DNA of 6,856 bases from Acidimicrobiia bacterium. Its GTDB lineage: Bacteria; Actinomycetota; Acidimicrobiia; IMCC26256; JAENVU01. Shown here in pieces: positions 5,813 through 6,856 of the stretch (its first letter is position 1; the number at the start of each line of letters is the position of its first letter). A program made the position numbers and the translations under genes. The notes below the pieces were generated by a model. The model saw nothing but the letters and a program-made list of their open reading frames with translations, did no database searches and had not been told where the DNA came from. The stretch is from positions 1-6,856 of the forward strand of contig JAENVU010000197.1 in the NCBI GenBank assembly GCA_016650415.1, given 5' to 3'.

Positions 5813-6466
5813 ATGACAACCCCCGGACTGGGCGAGAGGCTGCTGATCAGGGTCCTGACCGCGATCTGGCGGCGACGGGATCCACCGCAGCTCCCGCCGC
5901 ACAGGTTCTCGACGAACCCGTCGGACAACATCCAGATTCCGATGAACCTGGTCATGCCCCTCGCGGACAACTCACCGTACGGCCGCGCGCGATTGGTCCA
6001 GACCTTGGCCGGAGCCGTCCAAGAGGTGATCGCGGGGCTCGACAACACGCAGATCGTGCACTTCGCCCGCTTCTCGATCGTCGGCGGCAACCTCTGCATG
6101 TTCAGCTTCTACGACGGTGACTTCTCCAACTACATCCGCGACTTCATCTACAACGTGGGCTCGGGATTCGACGCACTGCTCCCGTTCATCAAGGACGCGC
6201 CGCCGCTACCGGTGGAACTGCATCCTGATGAGTTCATCCAGTGGGTGAAAGACCGCGACGCGCTCCAGCTGGAGTATCCGGCCAGCGCGTTGGCGCTCGG
6301 TCCCGAGGACGACCGCGACATCGTCAAGATGAGCCGCCGACTGGTCCTGCTCCTCGACGAGTGCCAACGAACGGATCCGCCGACGAACGTGCAGCTCTTC
6401 GCCTACCGCTCGTACCCGGGTTACACCGTGGCCCAGATCCGTCACGCGCTCGAGATCGGATGGTGA
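5813..6466 (+). CDS. Uncharacterised protein upstream of a DyP-type peroxidase
   Basis: This 217-residue protein has no function I can name. A short basic and hydrophobic N-terminus (LLIRVLTAIWRRR, 10-22) is too short for a confident membrane segment and could be a peripheral membrane anchor. A conserved-looking core starts at NLVMPLADNSPYGRARL (45-61). It continues VHFARFSIVGGNLCMFSFYD (82-101), then GDFSNYIRDF (102-111), a helical GSGFDALLPFIKDAPPLP stretch and DEFIQWVKDRD (139-149). The alternation of strand-like and helix-like segments, with an HFAR...YDGDF..YI.DF pattern, resembles proteins I recall near bacterial heme peroxidases; a dimeric alpha-beta barrel is possible but only inferred. 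The start is fixed by GAGGAG at 5802-5807. The DyP gene begins 3 bp after its stop, so the two are almost certainly co-transcribed and probably translationally coupled. It may be a partner or accessory of the peroxidase. Confidence 0.8.
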   Translation: MTTPGLGERLLIRVLTAIWRRRDPPQLPPHRFSTNPSDNIQIPMNLVMPLADNSPYGRARLVQTLAGAVQEVIAGLDNTQIVHFARFSIVGGNLCMFSFYDGDFSNYIRDFIYNVGSGFDALLPFIKDAPPLPVELHPDEFIQWVKDRDALQLEYPASALALGPEDDRDIVKMSRRLVLLLDECQRTDPPTNVQLFAYRSYPGYTVAQIRHALEIGW

Positions 6467-6469
6467 ACC

Positions 6470-6856
6470 ATGACCACGATTGACCTGCCCCCCGGTGTCG
6501 CGATCTCCGATGAGGCGATCCTCGCCGACATCCAGGGAAACATCCTGCGCGGCTACAACATGCGCTTCGTCCGGCACCTCGTCGTGCGCGTCACGAACCC
6601 GGCGGCGGCGCGAGCCTCCATCGCCGCAATCGTCGCCGGTGCCGACGGGATGCCCGCCCTGACCACCGCCGAGGTCTGGGAAGAGGGCACCAAGCCGGCC
6701 ACCTGCGTCAACGTCGGCGTCACCGCGACCGGCTTGCGGGCACTCGGCCTGCGCGAGGAATGGTTGGCCACGTTCCCCGACGAGTTTCTCGAGGGTGCCG
6801 TCAACCGGGCGCCCAAGGTCGGCGATGTCGACGGCAGCGCACCCGCGCACTGGGCC
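6470..6856 (+). CDS. DyP-type peroxidase, N-terminal part (cut by window end)
   Basis: The visible 129 residues start MTTIDLPPGVAISDEAIL and contain DIQGNILRGYN (20-30), the hallmark opening of one DyP-type peroxidase group. NVGVTATGLRALGL (81-94), TFPDEFLEGAVNRAPKVGD (101-119) and PAHW (125-128) follow in the usual order. The family uses heme and peroxide to oxidise dyes, phenolics or other substrates. The GxxDG motif, the proximal His and the catalytic Asp/Arg lie beyond the window, so activity cannot be judged. There is no Tat or Sec signal, so it is probably cytoplasmic unless carried as an encapsulin cargo; the C-terminus, where a targeting tag would be, is missing. The start is 3 bp after the upstream stop in the same frame, with only a weak GGATGG-like site, consistent with translational coupling. 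Confidence 0.9.
   Translation, partial: MTTIDLPPGVAISDEAILADIQGNILRGYNMRFVRHLVVRVTNPAAARASIAAIVAGADGMPALTTAEVWEEGTKPATCVNVGVTATGLRALGLREEWLATFPDEFLEGAVNRAPKVGDVDGSAPAHWA

Noticed and set aside
5730..5819. Upstream ATG at 5819 as the start of the catalase-like gene
   Set aside because: It would overlap the start of the divergent gene, add 30 residues unlike the family, and read through the divergent promoter region.
1..6856. CRISPR arrays, tRNA or rRNA genes, insertion sequences, phage attachment sites
   Set aside because: No regularly spaced repeats, no tRNA-like cloverleaf, no transposase or integrase motifs and no terminal inverted repeats with target duplications were seen by eye.

Overview
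The window is GC-rich, gene-dense bacterial DNA. Codons mostly end in G or C, GTG starts occur, and one class III cyclase/NB-ARC/TPR protein is of a type abundant in high-GC actinobacteria. This suggests an actinobacterium, possibly from an Acidimicrobiia-like or environmental lineage; the lineage is inference. I see no rRNA, tRNA, CRISPR array, insertion sequence or other mobile-element signature. Both end genes are cut by the window.

Layout. (1) At 1-266, minus strand, is the N-terminal end of a secreted lipoprotein, the solute-binding subunit of an ABC importer, probably for sugars. (2) A divergent intergenic region of about 210 bp holds a 16-bp imperfect palindrome and a small hairpin that overlaps the next gene's ribosome binding site. 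(3) At 478-1776, plus strand, is a patatin-like phospholipase with its Ser/Asp dyad intact. (4) At 1818-4505, plus strand, 41 bp downstream, is an 895-residue protein. It has an N-terminal class III nucleotide cyclase domain, a central STAND (NB-ARC-type) ATPase and a C-terminal TPR-like region. It lacks the C-terminal LuxR helix-turn-helix found in many relatives. (5) At 4506-5729, minus strand, is a catalase-family heme protein whose stop codon directly abuts that of the cyclase gene. (6) An 83-bp divergent promoter region has inverted TACCGT hexamers. (7) At 5813-6466, plus strand, is an uncharacterised 217-residue protein. (8) From 6470 to the window end, plus strand, is the first 129 residues of a DyP-type heme peroxidase, 3 bp after the previous stop.

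Two gene groups stand out. The patatin and cyclase-STAND-TPR pair may be one transcription unit. It resembles, in parts only, systems where a sensor makes a cyclic nucleotide that activates a phospholipase. The second group is a heme-peroxidase island: a catalase-like protein divergent from an unknown protein plus a DyP peroxidase, probably co-regulated from the shared 83-bp region. A link between lipid release by the patatin and hydroperoxide handling by the heme proteins is possible but speculative.
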